From the NCBI GenBank assembly GCA_000149265.1, contig CH002951.1, forward strand, positions 83,143 to 147,142: a stretch of 64,000 nt of DNA, read 5' to 3'. The translations under genes were made by a program, and so were the position numbers. This stretch comes from Ciona savignyi. Lineage: Eukaryota > Chordata > Ascidiacea > Phlebobranchia > Cionidae. Positions 12,978 to 27,900 of the stretch are shown here, piece by piece (positions within the stretch are counted from its first letter, which is position 1; each line of letters begins with the position of its first letter). Under the pieces are notes generated by a model. The model was given only the letters and a program-made list of their open reading frames with translations, was not told the origin of the DNA and did not search any database.

Positions 12978-15900
12978 ATGACTGGCGACGGAATACGACA
13001 CTTTTTACTCGTTCGTAAGTATTTAGTCAGTTAATAGCATAAATGTGTGGTGCCCAATGCAGGCAGATGAATAATATAATTAGAGCGATCTGCGTAAGTA
13101 ACTAATATTTGTATAGAGCCTGATAAATTTTTAGTGATCTACGATATAATTTCGTTAGATAACTTATCTAATTGCAGTGGTTGGGCTTCGGACTTGCTGT
13201 GCGTGCGGTAGTCGCCTCGATGGTACCTCCGGCAACGTATCACATCCTGAGTATCCAGAGAAATATTCCAGCCAAGCGAATTGTGTGTGGGACACCGAAG
13301 CTCGAGATAAGGACGTAGTTCGCTTCAATTTCCTATTGTTGGACGTTGAAGAAGACCGCGATGGCGGTTGCTCATACGACTACGTAAGGTAAGAATGCTG
13401 TTCAATAAAACAAACAAAAATATTTAGAACTCACCAATAAAATAGGAAGTAAAGGTATGTTATAGCTATTATGCAAGTATTGGTAGGTAAACGCAGTAAA
13501 ATTACCTTTAAAAGTGTATGAGAATTGGTTAACGGGAGCTATTGCAATATGTTAAATTTATGACCCATCCATGTTATATCATGTTGATATATCTATTATA
13601 ATGGACCTCTCCCAGAATCAAATGCTTAAGACAGTCATGCAATGTTGCCCCTCCAAGGAGTCGTCGAGTCGGATTAAAAGAATAACTGTTAAATAAGATT
13701 ACCTAGATATGTAAAAACGAAATTTTGAATTAGATGGCCTTTGGATTCGTAAATAAAAATAATGATTTTTTTCTAGGAATTTAGTTTCTTTCGTGCATAG
13801 CGCTTGACAAGATGCTGCAATTTAGATCAGATCTATACTAGCTATATTTGATAGGTTGACACATAGCGTGACGAAGACATAAAACCTACAGCGGATAAGA
13901 TTCCAAACAGAATTTGAGCATATTTTACACAAAGTGTTGAAGAATTTAGAGTCATTTTCGTTTAGTTTTCCCCAATATCTTATAGATCCCTGAGTATCCA
14001 TATGACTTAAATTACCTTTTGCTGATTTACATTTATTGTCAGGGGTTTAATAGATACGTAATTTCCACTTGTAGTGCTAATTATTACGCAAATTGCGTCA
14101 TTTTATCGAAAATTCTACATTTTACTAAAAATGTTTGTCGCACAGCATTAAGTTTCCTGATGGTGAAGACGAAAAGTTCTGTTCGCTCGCACAAAACCGG
14201 GATCCGACAAAAAAGTTTGGGACTGAGGGCACCGGAAACCCAACAATTAAATTTATTTCGGATGACAGCGTCGAACACGATGGATTTCTTATGGAATACA
14301 CAAGTAAGACGTCGCTGTATTGGTTTTCTATTACAAACCCTCGATTACTTACAGTTGAAATTATTAACAGTTGAACGCTACGATTATTGTGAAAGTGGTC
14401 CTTGTTTTAATAACGCAACTTGTGTGTTGGATGACGATGAGGATGAAGGGTGGAGGTGTAAGTGCGACACCGGGTGGTCGGGACCGACATGCGAGGAAGG
14501 TAATATGCATAACATAAATTTAATAACGCAACTTAGGACTGTCAAGCACTTTAACCATCACTATTTGACACGCTTTAAGCCTGTATATTCGAAATATCTT
14601 CCAAAAGAAATACCGGGTCCACAAATGTAGCGCTCTTTTAAATGCTTGGTTCTAATTGTGCTATACAAGATCATCCAGCATCAACCTCTAAAATAACATA
14701 TATTTAAAATAAGCTGATGAGTTTAATTAAATATACCCTCTTGTGTACTGTAGCGACCTCCCGTCATCTATTTTACGTAATGTGTGACGTCATTACGCAG
14801 AGCCTTTTTCATGTGCTTTTTGTACCCGTCGCTTTGGGTTTGTATGACGAGTTTCTTTTCCATTGTGTGTTACTGCAAATAAAGAAGCTGCCGCTTCACT
14901 AGTGACCCCGACCTTCAAACTTGCCACGTTTTAGACAACGCATCCAAGAGTGTGGTTCCAGCAAGCTGAAGCACAGTTCGCTCCGAAGAAGGTTACAGTC
15001 GACCAAACTAAATACGTCTACGTTGTGGCCGGTAAGATCGCAAAGAGCGAAGCGCTTGCTACACATGCCCCCTTTAGGAGACAAAATGCCATTAGCCCTA
15101 ATGAACGAAATGCTGGCACTTTTGGGAAACAAAGAAAGGTGTTTTCTGTTTCGTGAGCTCTTCCTAGAAAGACCCGCACACATACGCACGGGATTGGCAA
15201 CACAAGAAGTCTACGATTACCGTACTAATCAGCCTGGACCAGATCTTCTCGCGGCAAACGGGAGTAAAATTCGAACGTACAGCTCCCGTTTCATCTCACT
15301 GGATTTGCCAGCTGGTAAATTTAAATGGAAAATTGTCCTGGCCGAAGTTACTAGGCCACTACTGGGAGAGGATTTCTTATGAGCGCATGGCTTTTTGCTG
15401 GACCTTCAGAGCAAACGGTTAATCAACGCAAAAACGTTTGTTAGCACTCCAATCTCAACGATGCCACAATCACCGCGTCTAAACGTCGTATCCTGGCAAA
15501 AATCACCCTAACATGCGCCTACTCGCCGAATTTTCCTCGATTGCCAAGCCGCACTTTTCCTATTCGATTCCGAAACATGGTGTTCAATACATCACAAAAG
15601 ACCCTCCAGTTCACGCCCACGCTCGACGTCTGCACCCAGAGAAACTTGTCCTTGCCGACAGGAATATGAAAACCTGCTGCAAATGGGAATAATCCGACGT
15701 TCGTCAAGTATCTGGGCATCGCCATTGCACATGGTCAAAAAATTAACGGGTGAATAGATACCCTGTGGCGTTTATAGAAGGCTTAATGCAGCTATTTAAC
15801 CAGACCGTAACTCAATTCCGCACATCCACTATTTTTCAGATCGATCGTTTAGCTGAAGCTCGCCTTTTCTCCAAGGTAGACCTCGTAAGCGGATAGCATC

Positions 15901-18900
15901 AAGTTCCCGTGGCCGAGAAAGATATACTTAAAACCGCTGTCATAACGCCGTTTGGTTTATTCGAATTCGTACGAATGCCATTTGGGTTAAAGAACGCTGC
16001 ACAAACATTTCAACGTCTCATGGACACAGTATGTCAATCTCTGCCTTTCGTTTACATTTATCTCGATGATATTCTCGTGGCCAGCGCATCATCTTCCGAA
16101 CATCATAAGCATATAAAACAGCTCTTTAAACAGCTTGATGATTACGGACGTAATCAATTTAAACAAGTGCCAGTTTGGGGTCGAAAAAAATCGATTTCCT
16201 GGGACACCGGGTGAACAGAGATGGTGCTCAACCACTTTCGGATAAGGGTGCAGCAATCCAGGAGTTTCCCCGTCCCATTTCTATTAAGTCACTCCAGGAA
16301 TTTGCAGGTATGATAAACTACTATCATCGTTTCATACCGCGTGCTGCCAGCATCATGTCCCCAATTTACGAGTCTTTGTCCGGAACACCATCTAAACTAA
16401 TTTGGAATGACAAATTGAACTCTTCCTTCACCGCGGCTAAAACAGCCTTGGCAAACGCTACATTGTTGCACCATCCTGTACCACACGCGACAACCGCTGT
16501 AACTACGGACGCATCACAACACTCCGTCGGCGCAGTGTTGCAGCAACTTGTCGTTGGCGAATGGCAACCGCTCGCATTTTTCAGAAAACGACTGCGCGCG
16601 CCCGAGCTAAAGTACAGCGCATTTGACAGAGAGCTACTTGCTCTACACTTGTCCATATATACGACATTTTAGGTATTTTCTGGAAGGCCGCATATTTACC
16701 GCTTATACCGATCACAAACCGCTCACCTTTGCACACGCAAAAATACAAACGCCCTGGTCTGCCAGGCAACAACGTCCTCTGCCTGCCTTCCCCGAATATA
16801 CGACAGACGTTCGACACATCGAAGGAATGCGCAACCACGTTGCCAATGCTCTATCACGTTGTGGTATTGGTTCAATCCAACTCCCGCTCGATTTGGATTA
16901 CACGTCCCTGGCAGCGGCGCAGATGGACCCGGAAATACAAACATATCTTACCGGCAACACTAACCTGAAAATGGATGATATACTATACAACTCGGTCAGT
17001 CGAACCAAACATTACTACGTGACGTTTCCGCCGGTTACCCACGCCCGATCGTCCCCAAATCAAGCGATTCCCATGCCAGACGCGACCACCATCACATGTG
17101 CCAGAACCTTTGTCTTTTATTGGGTTTCACGAATTGGAGTGCCATTCGACATTTCATCCGATCAAGGATCCCAATTTGCCTCAGAACTGTGAACCACCTT
17201 CAATCAGCTGCTGGGTATCGCACTACACCGCTCATGCTCGTTTCACCCTCAGTTGAAAACCTCCTCAGGCTAACGGATTAATTGAACGATTTCACAGGCA
17301 CCTAAAATGCGCATTAATGGCTCGGCTAACAGGACCCAACTAAATAGATGCGTTGTCATGGGTTATGCTTGGGATTTGTACCGCCCCAAGGTAAGATCTT
17401 CGGACAACATCGGCGTAATTAGTTTACGGCTCGCATATAATCCAACCAAAACCAAGAAGCTCCACGAACTGTGATGCCAGCATTGAGAGACGCCGTTCGC
17501 CAACTTCTACCCAGCGGAATGTCACGTCACGGCACTGTCCGAACAATGGTACCAAAGACCCTGAACTCCAGTCCATACGTGTTCTTACGAATAGACAAGT
17601 ACCGCCCATATTTGACACCACCGTATGAAGGACCATATAGAACTGACAAACCCTACACGATAGGGGATCACGAACAGGTAGTATCCATAGACCGCTTGAA
17701 GCCTGCACTTCTGGACTTGACGCAACCTGTACAAGAGAACCAAACCACCGCGACGAGGAAGGCAACCAAAACCCAATCACTCCGAGACATCAGCACGACA
17801 AACTATGACTAAAGAACCAATAAATCTTTGTACGAGTACCGGTCGGCATTTTCGACCTCCTGTGCGTTTCGGATCGTAATTACATGTCCGCTTCTGGCAG
17901 GGGTACTGTAGCGACCTCCCGTAATCTATTTTACATATATAATGTGTGACGTCAATACGCAAAGCCTTTTTCATGTGCTTTTTGTGCCCGTCGTTTAGGT
18001 TTGTTTAACGAGTTTCTTTTCTATTGTGTGTTAGGCCTACTGCAAAAATATATAGAAGCTGCCGCTTCAGTAGCCTATATAAAGCGTTAAATAGACTGAT
18101 TACTGGTTTGAGTTAGATTGTGTTTTGAGGAAATTGCGGGAAGTCTGGCTAACAAGCAATATCGACGCTAAAAATAACACTAGACGCGCACTCTTTTTGT
18201 ATTCTTGGGTCTGTTGGGAATTCCCCTAAAAATATGTATCCAAAATTAATTATTGCACATCCTTTTAATATTATCTTTTAGAATTTCAACAGCACAATTA
18301 TCTTCTTCGTATGCAAATAAGGCATTAAAAAGTGGTGTGCTCGAAAAAAGCTAAAAAATGCTTTTATTTTCTGCGACTCCGAAGATTTTCCTTAGCTTGT
18401 CACCATAATTTTTGATCAAACATATCATTTGAATTAAAAATTTAATCCAAGTTAAGTGCGTCGCCTTTCAATCGAAAGGTTGCAGGTGCAAAAGTGGTTG
18501 CTAGCTAGTCGGTTGTGTCCTTGGGCAAGGCACTTTACGGAAATTGCCTGGACCCAGCGGATTAATGGGTTCTACCAAATTGAAAGAACGTATGAACCAT
18601 ATAAGCCTAAAACACACTGCAATAGCTCCGGTAACCGACGGTCGGTGCGAGTTGATCTGACGAGAGCCCGTGTGTTAACCCCCTTGGTTTTCCCATTCAC
18701 GGGGATAAAGATGAATATTCTATCCTATCCTATATTCTAATCATAATTCGGGGACAAATTCTAAATTTTTAGGGTATTCCCCAGGTTAATTTTCTTCTCT
18801 TTTTGTAGATTGTACTTAAAAATATATTAGTAACGGACTTGCAATTGCATAATGGATTCCACCAAATTTGATCTAAATAAAACATCTTGTCAAACGCGAT

Positions 18901-21900
18901 GACCAAAAGAAACTTAATAAATTAAAATGTTCGAATATGTTTTTCCTGAAAATGTCCTGAATATGTTTGGATTTATCACCTAAAATGTCAGAGTCTACAT
19001 ATCTATATCATAATATATGTGTCAATTCTTGGACTTTCTATACGTTGGAAACTCCTTGTAGATGTCGGTGCAACATTGCATTTCTCTTACAATTATGCTT
19101 GATTCAGGGACAAATCTTAATTTTTTAAGGTATTATCCTGGTTAATTTTTTTTATTTGACACAACAGCGACTAGCGGTCTAACATTCTACCTAATCTGAT
19201 TAAAAAAATGAGCATCTTATCGAACTATATGCTTAAAAGAATCTAAATTTCTGAAAAAATAAGGTCTTGTTTTAACAACAGTGAGTAATTCCCTCTGACT
19301 TATTACCAAAACAGTTGGTGTCTAAACATCTAGACCAGCGGTTCTCAAACTGGGGTCCGCGAGAAAATTTTCTGGGACCGCGAAGCACCTTCTAAAAAAG
19401 AAAAACGACGAAAAAGATTGTGTAAAATTAAGTTTTTACGCAACTTTTCTTCTAATCAACTTAACAAACACAATTTGTCATAAAAGCTTACAGGCTACAT
19501 AGGCATTTATAACATCACAAGAAGCTATTTGATTTCACTTTAGTAGAGTAAACATTTAAAAAAATGCCAGGTCAGAGGCGTCTCGTTTTTTCTTAGGCCA
19601 TGCATCAGGGTTAATATGTTTTGTTTTAGAATTTTAACGTTGCTAAATTTTTTGTTTTACTTCCCTATTTTTCGAGGGAACAGTGAGTCATTTAAAAAAT
19701 TGCTAGGAAGCCATTGAGTATATTTTTAAAAAAAGTTTGAGAACCGCTGATCTAGACGATGTTATTCAAGAAATCATAAAGTTTTATTAAAAATCGATTA
19801 CTTCTAGTGGATGTCAGGGTGCCATGGCATGCATGTCAAGCGATTGACAAAAAAGGGACAAAACAGTGTGCATCCCTTTTTCCAATTGGGACCCATAAAT
19901 AAAGAAGTGGTTTTATTTTTTAGATCTGGATGAATGTGAAGAATCTCCATGTGAGAATGGGGGAACCTGCACGACTCCAAGCTTCGACATGTACCTGTGT
20001 GAATGTGCTGCTGGCTTTACAGGAAATAACTGTGAAACTGGTGAGTTTCTTTCTATGAAGTAGGTATAGCAGCTCACCACGCTGCATTGCTTTACAGTTA
20101 TACCAATCTACGGTTCGTATGGTTTAATAACACGCACTTAGTTTAGTCGGTAGCTACTGGAAGCCAAATCCCAGACATTGATAGATCCAATGGATTATAA
20201 CAGGTCGTACAAAATTATTGTAATAACAAAACTAACCACACTGAAATATCTTCAACAATCAAATATTGGTATGAGGTATCCTAACGAATGTCTACAATAA
20301 CAACTTATTTTTACATCTGGATATAAACATTATACTACTTAAAAGAAGTTGTGGTAAAATATCAATCTACAATACATACACAGACGAGGACGAATGTGCA
20401 TCTAATCCTTGCCAAAATTTTGGCGAATGTGAAGACCAGGTTGACGGGTACAACTGCAAATGTCCGCAGGGATATTCTGGTCATCATTGTGAAACTGGTG
20501 ATTTCGTTTGTTTTAGTTTTGGTATTTTTTATTTACGCTAGTTGAAAGAACATTAACACAGTTAACTATACACACCTCGCATGAAAGCTAGTTATTGGGT
20601 ATTTCAGCATTTATTCATTAATGACTTTAAAATTGACTTTAAAAATTAAACTATGCATTACATGTTGAATTTGACATTCATAAGGCTTAGGACCAGGCGC
20701 ACTTAATTTTTAACTGGGATCCATTCTCAGAACAACAATAAAGATTCATTTTTATTGGTAGATATTGATGAGTGCGCATCCAGTCCATGCTTAAATGATG
20801 GAACTTGCAGTGACAGGAACAACTCCTTTGTGTGTGCTTGTAGTGATGGCTATGAAGGGATTCGGTGCGAAACAGGTGACCTCTTGTTTGAATTAGCACT
20901 ATATGGATATTTCAGGTAAAAGTTATAAAGTCAGATTGTGACCAGCATGGTGAATGTACAATGTTCAAAAGGAAATTAAATGAATCACACGTACCCATCA
21001 CAAGTAAAAGTCGCTTTTATTGCTGTAATTCAACAGTTTATACTATTATTTAGAGGTGAACGAATGCCTTTCTTCACCCTGTTTGAATGGAGCAACTTGC
21101 ATTGACCACATAGCAGCATACGAATGCTTGTGTGTTGTCGGTTACCACGGAGACCTATGCCAACATGGTATTTATGATTTGCTTCAGTACCGGTATTTAT
21201 TATGGTGCACCTACTTCAGTATCCACTTTTGGTTCATCCTAGTACAATCTATTGGGTTAGCCAACGATTAAAACAATGTCCTTATTCAATAAGCAATATG
21301 CATACAACAATTTCATCAACTAGACTGTTAACCTGCAAATTTTTAATAAATATAAGTTTAATAATAACCTAAATAAGCATAAAACCATTGGGATTAAAAT
21401 CAGTCAAAAAGGTGAGGCACTAAGTAAATTTTATTGAACCAAGCAGTTTAATGGGTTAAATATAAACTGTAGCAATGACTTTATCTTTTTTAATCTAGTA
21501 AAATAACTGTGAAAACTGATGTTATAAATATTGGCTCTCACGTAGACCCACCCTAGAAACCCCATTATTTGTTCCTATTTAACCCAATTCATTCTGATAT
21601 GCAGAGAAAAATGATTGTTCCCCGAATCCATGCGAAAATGAAGGCATATGCACAGACAAGGTGGATGGGTGGGTTTCCATTTTATATGCTACTTGTAGCT
21701 TTTAACCTAATACATTATTAGTGGTGTTTCATAACTATACTCTTTTATGAACAAAACCGGCTGGGCAATAACTATTGATTGAACAATTGAATCATTGGCC
21801 TAAATCTTCTTATTTAAATCTTGAATATAGATTTTCGTGCACGTGCAATGGTGGTTACACAGGTCAAACTTGTTCTATTGAAGTTGATGAGTGTGACAGC

Positions 21901-24900
21901 AATCCTTGCCGAAACGATGCTTACTGTGTCGACCACCCAGCATTGTTCGAGTGCATCTGCCGGGATGGTTACACGGGGGCACATTGCGAAACACGTGAGA
22001 CTGACTCAGTTATTAAGCTAAAACAAATTTCCCGGTGTTGATCAGATTCTAAATACTCCAACATAGAATTATGTGGACCAAGCGCTTGCAGTAACGGTGG
22101 AACTTGTGTGGTTGATGGAGATATTTCTTCATGTCGTTGTCCGTCTCCATACGGCGGCGAAAGCTGCGAACACGGTGAGTTACTTCGAGAATACATACCG
22201 TTAGTTTAAATCAGCTTGAGTCTACTGTGGTAATGGCGTTAAATACAACCGAATAAATTAAACTCGCGGCCGAATATGATGTGTGGTAAAGTCTTAGGGT
22301 TAATATTTAAATGAGTATTTTGCTGAGTAACAATGGTGCTGATTTCCTAATGTTGATGCGGTTGGAAAAAATGTACTAGACATCAGTGTTTCTTGTTTAG
22401 CCTTCAGCGATAAAGTTTGTGAAAGTAAAGCAGAGCTTTGTGAAATAAAGGTGTTGATTGTGCACTTTCTAGCTGTATTGGTAAGAAAAAGTTTACAATG
22501 GACGGAGGGTTATTTGGCAGTTTTCAGTTTAGGTTTAAGATGCCTTGTTCAATTTTAAAACTTTCTCTGGCTGGATTTTAAGCGACGACCTTTCTTGTAG
22601 GGTAAGTTTGCATTAGAGAGATAAGAAGAGTAGTTGGTTAAATAACTGTAAATAAATGTATTTAAAAAACCCAAAGAAACATGAGGTGTTATTTAACTTG
22701 AAATTCTTGAAAGGTCATTTATCTGGCCATCACCTGAAGTTAACCAGTCGGGCGTGACATTACATATTTTACTGTGTGGTATACATACACCCACTTGAAA
22801 AAGCATCATCATCTAATTACCCTAAAAATTAATTGCCATTCTTCTGTCCTAATTAAGCTCTTGCCCCCAAATCATGTTACATAAATATATTCATCCATCC
22901 CAAAATATCTCTCTCGTCAGTCGGTATCTCTATTTTCAGGCGGTGGGCCATCATTCAAACCAAGTGTGTTTATGGTTACACCGAGTGTTGAGATTAGGAC
23001 TTTTTTTGCATATGCATCATTAAACCATGTGCAGATTAGGAATGTTTTAGCATATGCATTGTGTTAAGTTACGTATATGGCATGACAAAGGTAGGTTAAA
23101 AGTTAAGACTCCTTAGTTTTAAGGAAAACGATTGATATGATTCATTAGTTAAAACGCAAAATGCAATCTGGGTTTAATTTATCCTGTGTAATGACGGTTA
23201 AGTTTTGACATTAAGTCTACATCCGAACTGGTGTTTCCTGACATAACAAATGGTCATAATAAACCAAATTAGTGTTAAGGATATTTTAACCTGTATTGAC
23301 AATTAATTAATGCCATTTATTAGATATACTCACAGTTGTCTTAATTCCAAAAAATAGAGGTCGAGGAATGCACATCACAGCCATGTCTTCATAATGGGAG
23401 GTGTGAAAGCTTGTCTGGGCGCATGACTTGCCATTGTAAAGGCGGATATTCTGGAGAAGTCTGCGAAACTGGTAATTTAAATTATTATGCATTTCTCCTC
23501 ACAATGGGAATACACGCTTTTGCTTGGTTCTTTTTTATTTATTTTTTATTTAGTTTTTTATTCTGTACATTAACAGGAAGGCTTTTTTAAACCTTGGACA
23601 TATTTTTGGATTTTATAGCTGACATAATGGTTTTTGTTATAAAAATAATCGCACATACATTAGCAAACCGACAAATAATCATGTATGGTGCATTAGATTT
23701 CTTGTAGAAAAACTCTTGCATAGAGTAATGTGTTTTTTTTGAGATCAGACTTCTCAGCACAAGACATTTTTGTTGTCACACAAACATCAACTTTTATTAA
23801 AACTTGTGTTTTCTATTTTATGCCAATTTTGCTAAATAATAATTAGTAAAGTATTTTTAATATTCTGTTTGGCCTAAACCTTATAATTATTATAAGACAT
23901 CGACGATTGTGCATCGGATCCATGTAGAAATGGAGGGACTTGTGTAGATCATGTCAACGCCTTCCGGTGTGTTTGTGCTGCTGGCTACGAAGGATTATTC
24001 TGTAACAACAGTAAGTATGTGTTACAATTAATAAGATTCATGCATAGCCTACACTTTAAGTAATATGTGTTTTTACCCTTTAATTAGGGTGATGGGCCAA
24101 GATTAAAATAGCAGAAGTCAAACACCATGCAAAGGTGTAAATTATTCATGAAAAACTAGTTTTACGATGTGTTATCTAAATATTCCTGAAAAAATTTCCA
24201 CATAACCAAAAACACAGAATTATTTTTTGCGGTCACAGTTTAAGAGCTCGACATTTGTAATCAAATAGTTTAGGTTAAATTTAGCCATTTATTTCAATAC
24301 ACTGAAGTGTTTATCATAATAAAACTGTATTAGAATTAAGGGGTATTAAATTCCAGTCTGTGTCTGTAACACATGAATATATGATTATGCGCAAGGATAA
24401 AAAAGGGATTACTCTGCAAGCAATGGCAAAATAAAAACTGCAGAAAAACAATCACCTTTACTAAAAGAATGGAGGTGCAAACATGAGCACACATGGCTTC
24501 ATAACGGCAGTGTAATTTTATTATGAGTCTTCATAAGAATCGAAGGAGAAACATTTATATCTCTCCGTTTTTTCCTTTCCTTTTTATGTGTAATGCTCCT
24601 GATATGCAATTCCCTGGCTGCCAGCTTTTCGGCAAGAAGGGATTATCCAATCAGTTTAAAACTTAGAATCCTTTATTAGGTTATCCTTTATTTACCAAAA
24701 ACACCAACGAAAAATATTGACAATCCAAAATTTGAAATTCAAAAAGTAGCTTGTTTTTGGCATTTTTGGCCCCAGTAATTTTTAATTGTAAATATCTATG
24801 GCCTGAAAAGCACTATTTCTCCCAAGTTTTAAGATTTATAAAAATAAAATTTACTTCTTAGCTTTGTTGGTTTTAATGAAAACACCTAATACTGTTACAA

Positions 24901-27900
24901 CATCCTTGTTTATTCCAGCATCTGAGTCAGACTGGCACAACCAAGCCCACTTGTTTTCTGCCATCGTACCAAGCTTGTTGTTCCTGTTAATAGCTGCGAT
25001 TCTAGCCTTCGCCTTCTGTGCATATATTCGAAAGAAAAGGGATGTGAAGACTAAAGTTCATACAATTGACGTTAAACCAGCAAGTTCGAATATTTGTGCT
25101 TTCTTTTATAGTCATGTTTTGTGCTAAATATACATATTTGTTTTATTAAATTTTTGTTTGACAAATGGCATTATCTTACCCAGAGCAACATAAGCCTACA
25201 ACGCTGAGGGACGATCAGTACCGGAAAAAGAATAGCGTGAAACCTAAAAACAAATATTCTGATGTAGAAAGTGATGTGATATCTGTGGTGGACGATGGGT
25301 TCTTTAACTCACAGAAGTAAGGAGAATACTAACCGCATATTTGGGATAATACGATTGTACTTTCCAGGCCAGCTGCCTACATTGGCCGTATATCGACTGT
25401 CCAGCCGGAGCCGTATTATTACCAAGCAGCAACACTGGCCAGCAACTCAGCCTTGCATCAGAAAGTTTACCCACCTCTAATATTTCCCACTCCAACAGCT
25501 AAAGTGACTTTTTTTCATAATTTTTTAAACCTGCTTTAAAATTTGGCTTTATGTATGTACCTCATACCAACACATATTACTAGGAATCACTGATGTACCC
25601 ATCGCAAAGGGAAATGTTGCAAGTACAAGCAACATCCGAAGACACTGGTGAAGATTCCAACGATTCCAATAACGAAGGTAAATGTATCAAAGTATACCTC
25701 AGCTTGGATAATTCAGTTTCATTTCCAGATAGCTCATCGATTTCATCGGCAGTTTTTAATCAATATTCTGGTAAAATTGAATCTGGGTAAGTTTGTATTT
25801 TTTGTAATTAGCTGAGTAAGTCTTCGGTATTAGACTACTGGTTAAGTTTCCCTATAGAATATGTAGAATCTAAATTTCCCCTACAGTGACCCCAATGGGC
25901 AGCCTGTTAAATTGTTTTCCCAAGTAGATACAAATAAGTCATTTTAAATAAAAATTATGGGTCTGATTGCTGATTTCTCATGATCAGGATTCAGGACAAA
26001 TAATTTACTTTAAAATATAAATATCTTACCAAACTCTAGTTCATATTACCTTCCATAATCGACAACAATACTACTTTAACTGAACATGAATAATAAGTTG
26101 ATTTGGTAACTATGGGTCCCATCAGTTTATTATTGCAGGAACAAAATTGTAGCAGTCAGGTTAAACTTTCAAGAATGTTAGATAACAGGTTCAAAACATG
26201 GATGACCCTAACATGAATATTGGTTTGGTAACTTCGATTAGTTTCTGATCGCAAAAACAAACTATATATACACCATATCTTAAATATACCAAGTGTTGTG
26301 TTTTACAACTATTGGTGGCAACCTCTAGTTCAGAATCCTACTGTATTGACATCAGGTATTTTTATAAAACCCCTTGTTCAACGAATGTTGATATCCCTCA
26401 TCAGGAAAAACTCTGTGTTTTACTCTCTGGCTGAATAAAAGTATTTTATATCATTAAACCATCTGAATTTTACAATATGGCTGTGAAATATGTAGACCCA
26501 TAATTATAAAAACACACAGTTTAACTCAGGCATGGGCAACATTCGGCCCGTAAAGGGATTTTGACCAGCCTGCAGACTATCTCTGTAATTAAGATATTGA
26601 ATTTTATCCATGTAATAATCTGTCCCACCAAGGACTTCATTTTCCCACATCTGGTCCGCCGACTAGAGAAGTTGCTCACCCCAGGTTTAACTGGAACTAT
26701 GACATTTCGCCTATCCTGTATTTCTTATCTAGAGAGCGAATGAAGTATGGAGAGGTGCCTTTAAGTACTAGACAACGAGTTGATGGTGATATGGCATACC
26801 TTCATTCTATTGGTTCGCATAATGAAAACAAAACGGTAAAAAAGAAATCTAATTTGAGGGCACAAAGGAAGAACCGCGTAGGTAAGAACTAACTGTCAAT
26901 TCCTTTATTAAGGTTGTTTTGGTTTTGCTTCTTTAAAACACAATAATTAAAAGAACACATACAGATACTGAATCATGTTAAAAGTCGTATATTTTTTAGT
27001 TTTAATATTTGGTTTCAGATCATTGGCAAGAAAGAGACAACCAGAAGTTAAAGAGTTTTCCATCCAAGCACAGATGTTATCCAAGTGATGATGATTGGGT
27101 CCTGCAAGCACGCCCCACAATGAGGAAGACTGGAAAGTATGATTCCATAACGCATATTGCTTGCTTAAACCAAGCTTGGTTTAAACAATCAAAAATTATA
27201 CAATTGATCATTTTACATATAATTTTTAATTAGACCGATCCTGAAATCTTCTGTTTCTTTCCGAGAGCCCGTACACTCAGGTATGCCCTCTTGTAGTTAT
27301 CATACAAACATGAAATTTATGGATATTTAATGCAGGGGGGGCCGAAACGTTTAAGCGCGAAAAAACCGCCTTATTTTCCAGGTAGGTGTACTGACATTTG
27401 TCTTGTTGTAAATGATTTTTCCTACTAATGATGTGCACACCGTGTGGTAATTAATCCTCTACTTTCTTTATTACAGACTCTGTCGGCAGGCCACTTCTGT
27501 AAATATGAAAAGATCAATCAATAGAATGCCTCCCTGTAACTCAATGTAAGCACTGTCAATAAATTCCCTCACACTTCTGACTCTCATAATAACAGGAAAC
27601 CAGCTAAAAATAGCTGGTTGAAATCATCAGAGTGCGGACTCCTTCCAATTTCTGGTAAGTATAAGTATATTACTATGGACGTAATATTATTTTAAGTTAC
27701 CCAAACAATAATTCTTGCAGAAGAAAACCACATCTTCAATTCAGAAAAGGGTCGTTTTGTTTCAAAACACGGTTTGCTTTTTTACCATTATTGTTATAAT
27801 ATGTTTTAACATCTTGCTGTTACATGTTAATTTACCAAGTCTTATTTAAGTGCAGTGAAGTGCATATTCTGTTAAGCCAAATATTTTATAAATTGATCCA

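Larger units (their letters stand above)
14749..18069 (+). mobile_element. Ty3/gypsy LTR retrotransposon, defective
   Basis: A 3.3-kb element in the 5.4-kb intron 4 of the CUB-EGF gene, in the same orientation. Two similar LTRs (14749-14898 and 17907-18069) start TGTAGCGACCTCCCGT and end GCCGCTTCA. The inner region carries remnants of gag, protease, reverse transcriptase, RNase H and the integrase end, in gypsy order. It is interrupted by stops and frame changes. Possibly related to the gypsy-like element described in Ciona (Cigr-1); I cannot confirm that from sequence alone. No clear target duplication. Confidence 0.93.

Noticed and set aside
14019..14630. Open frame of 203 codons on the plus strand
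   Set aside because: It reads through an intron, one CUB exon in a wrong frame and the EGF1 exon; only 14371-14499 is the real exon in that frame.
18070..18074. Target-site duplication for the gypsy element
   Set aside because: Bases beyond the two LTRs (TGTAC before, GTAGC after) do not match convincingly.
12978..25083. Delta/Jagged or Notch identity for the EGF gene
   Set aside because: No DSL, LNR or ankyrin domains; it starts with a CUB domain and the tail lacks known Notch or ligand motifs.
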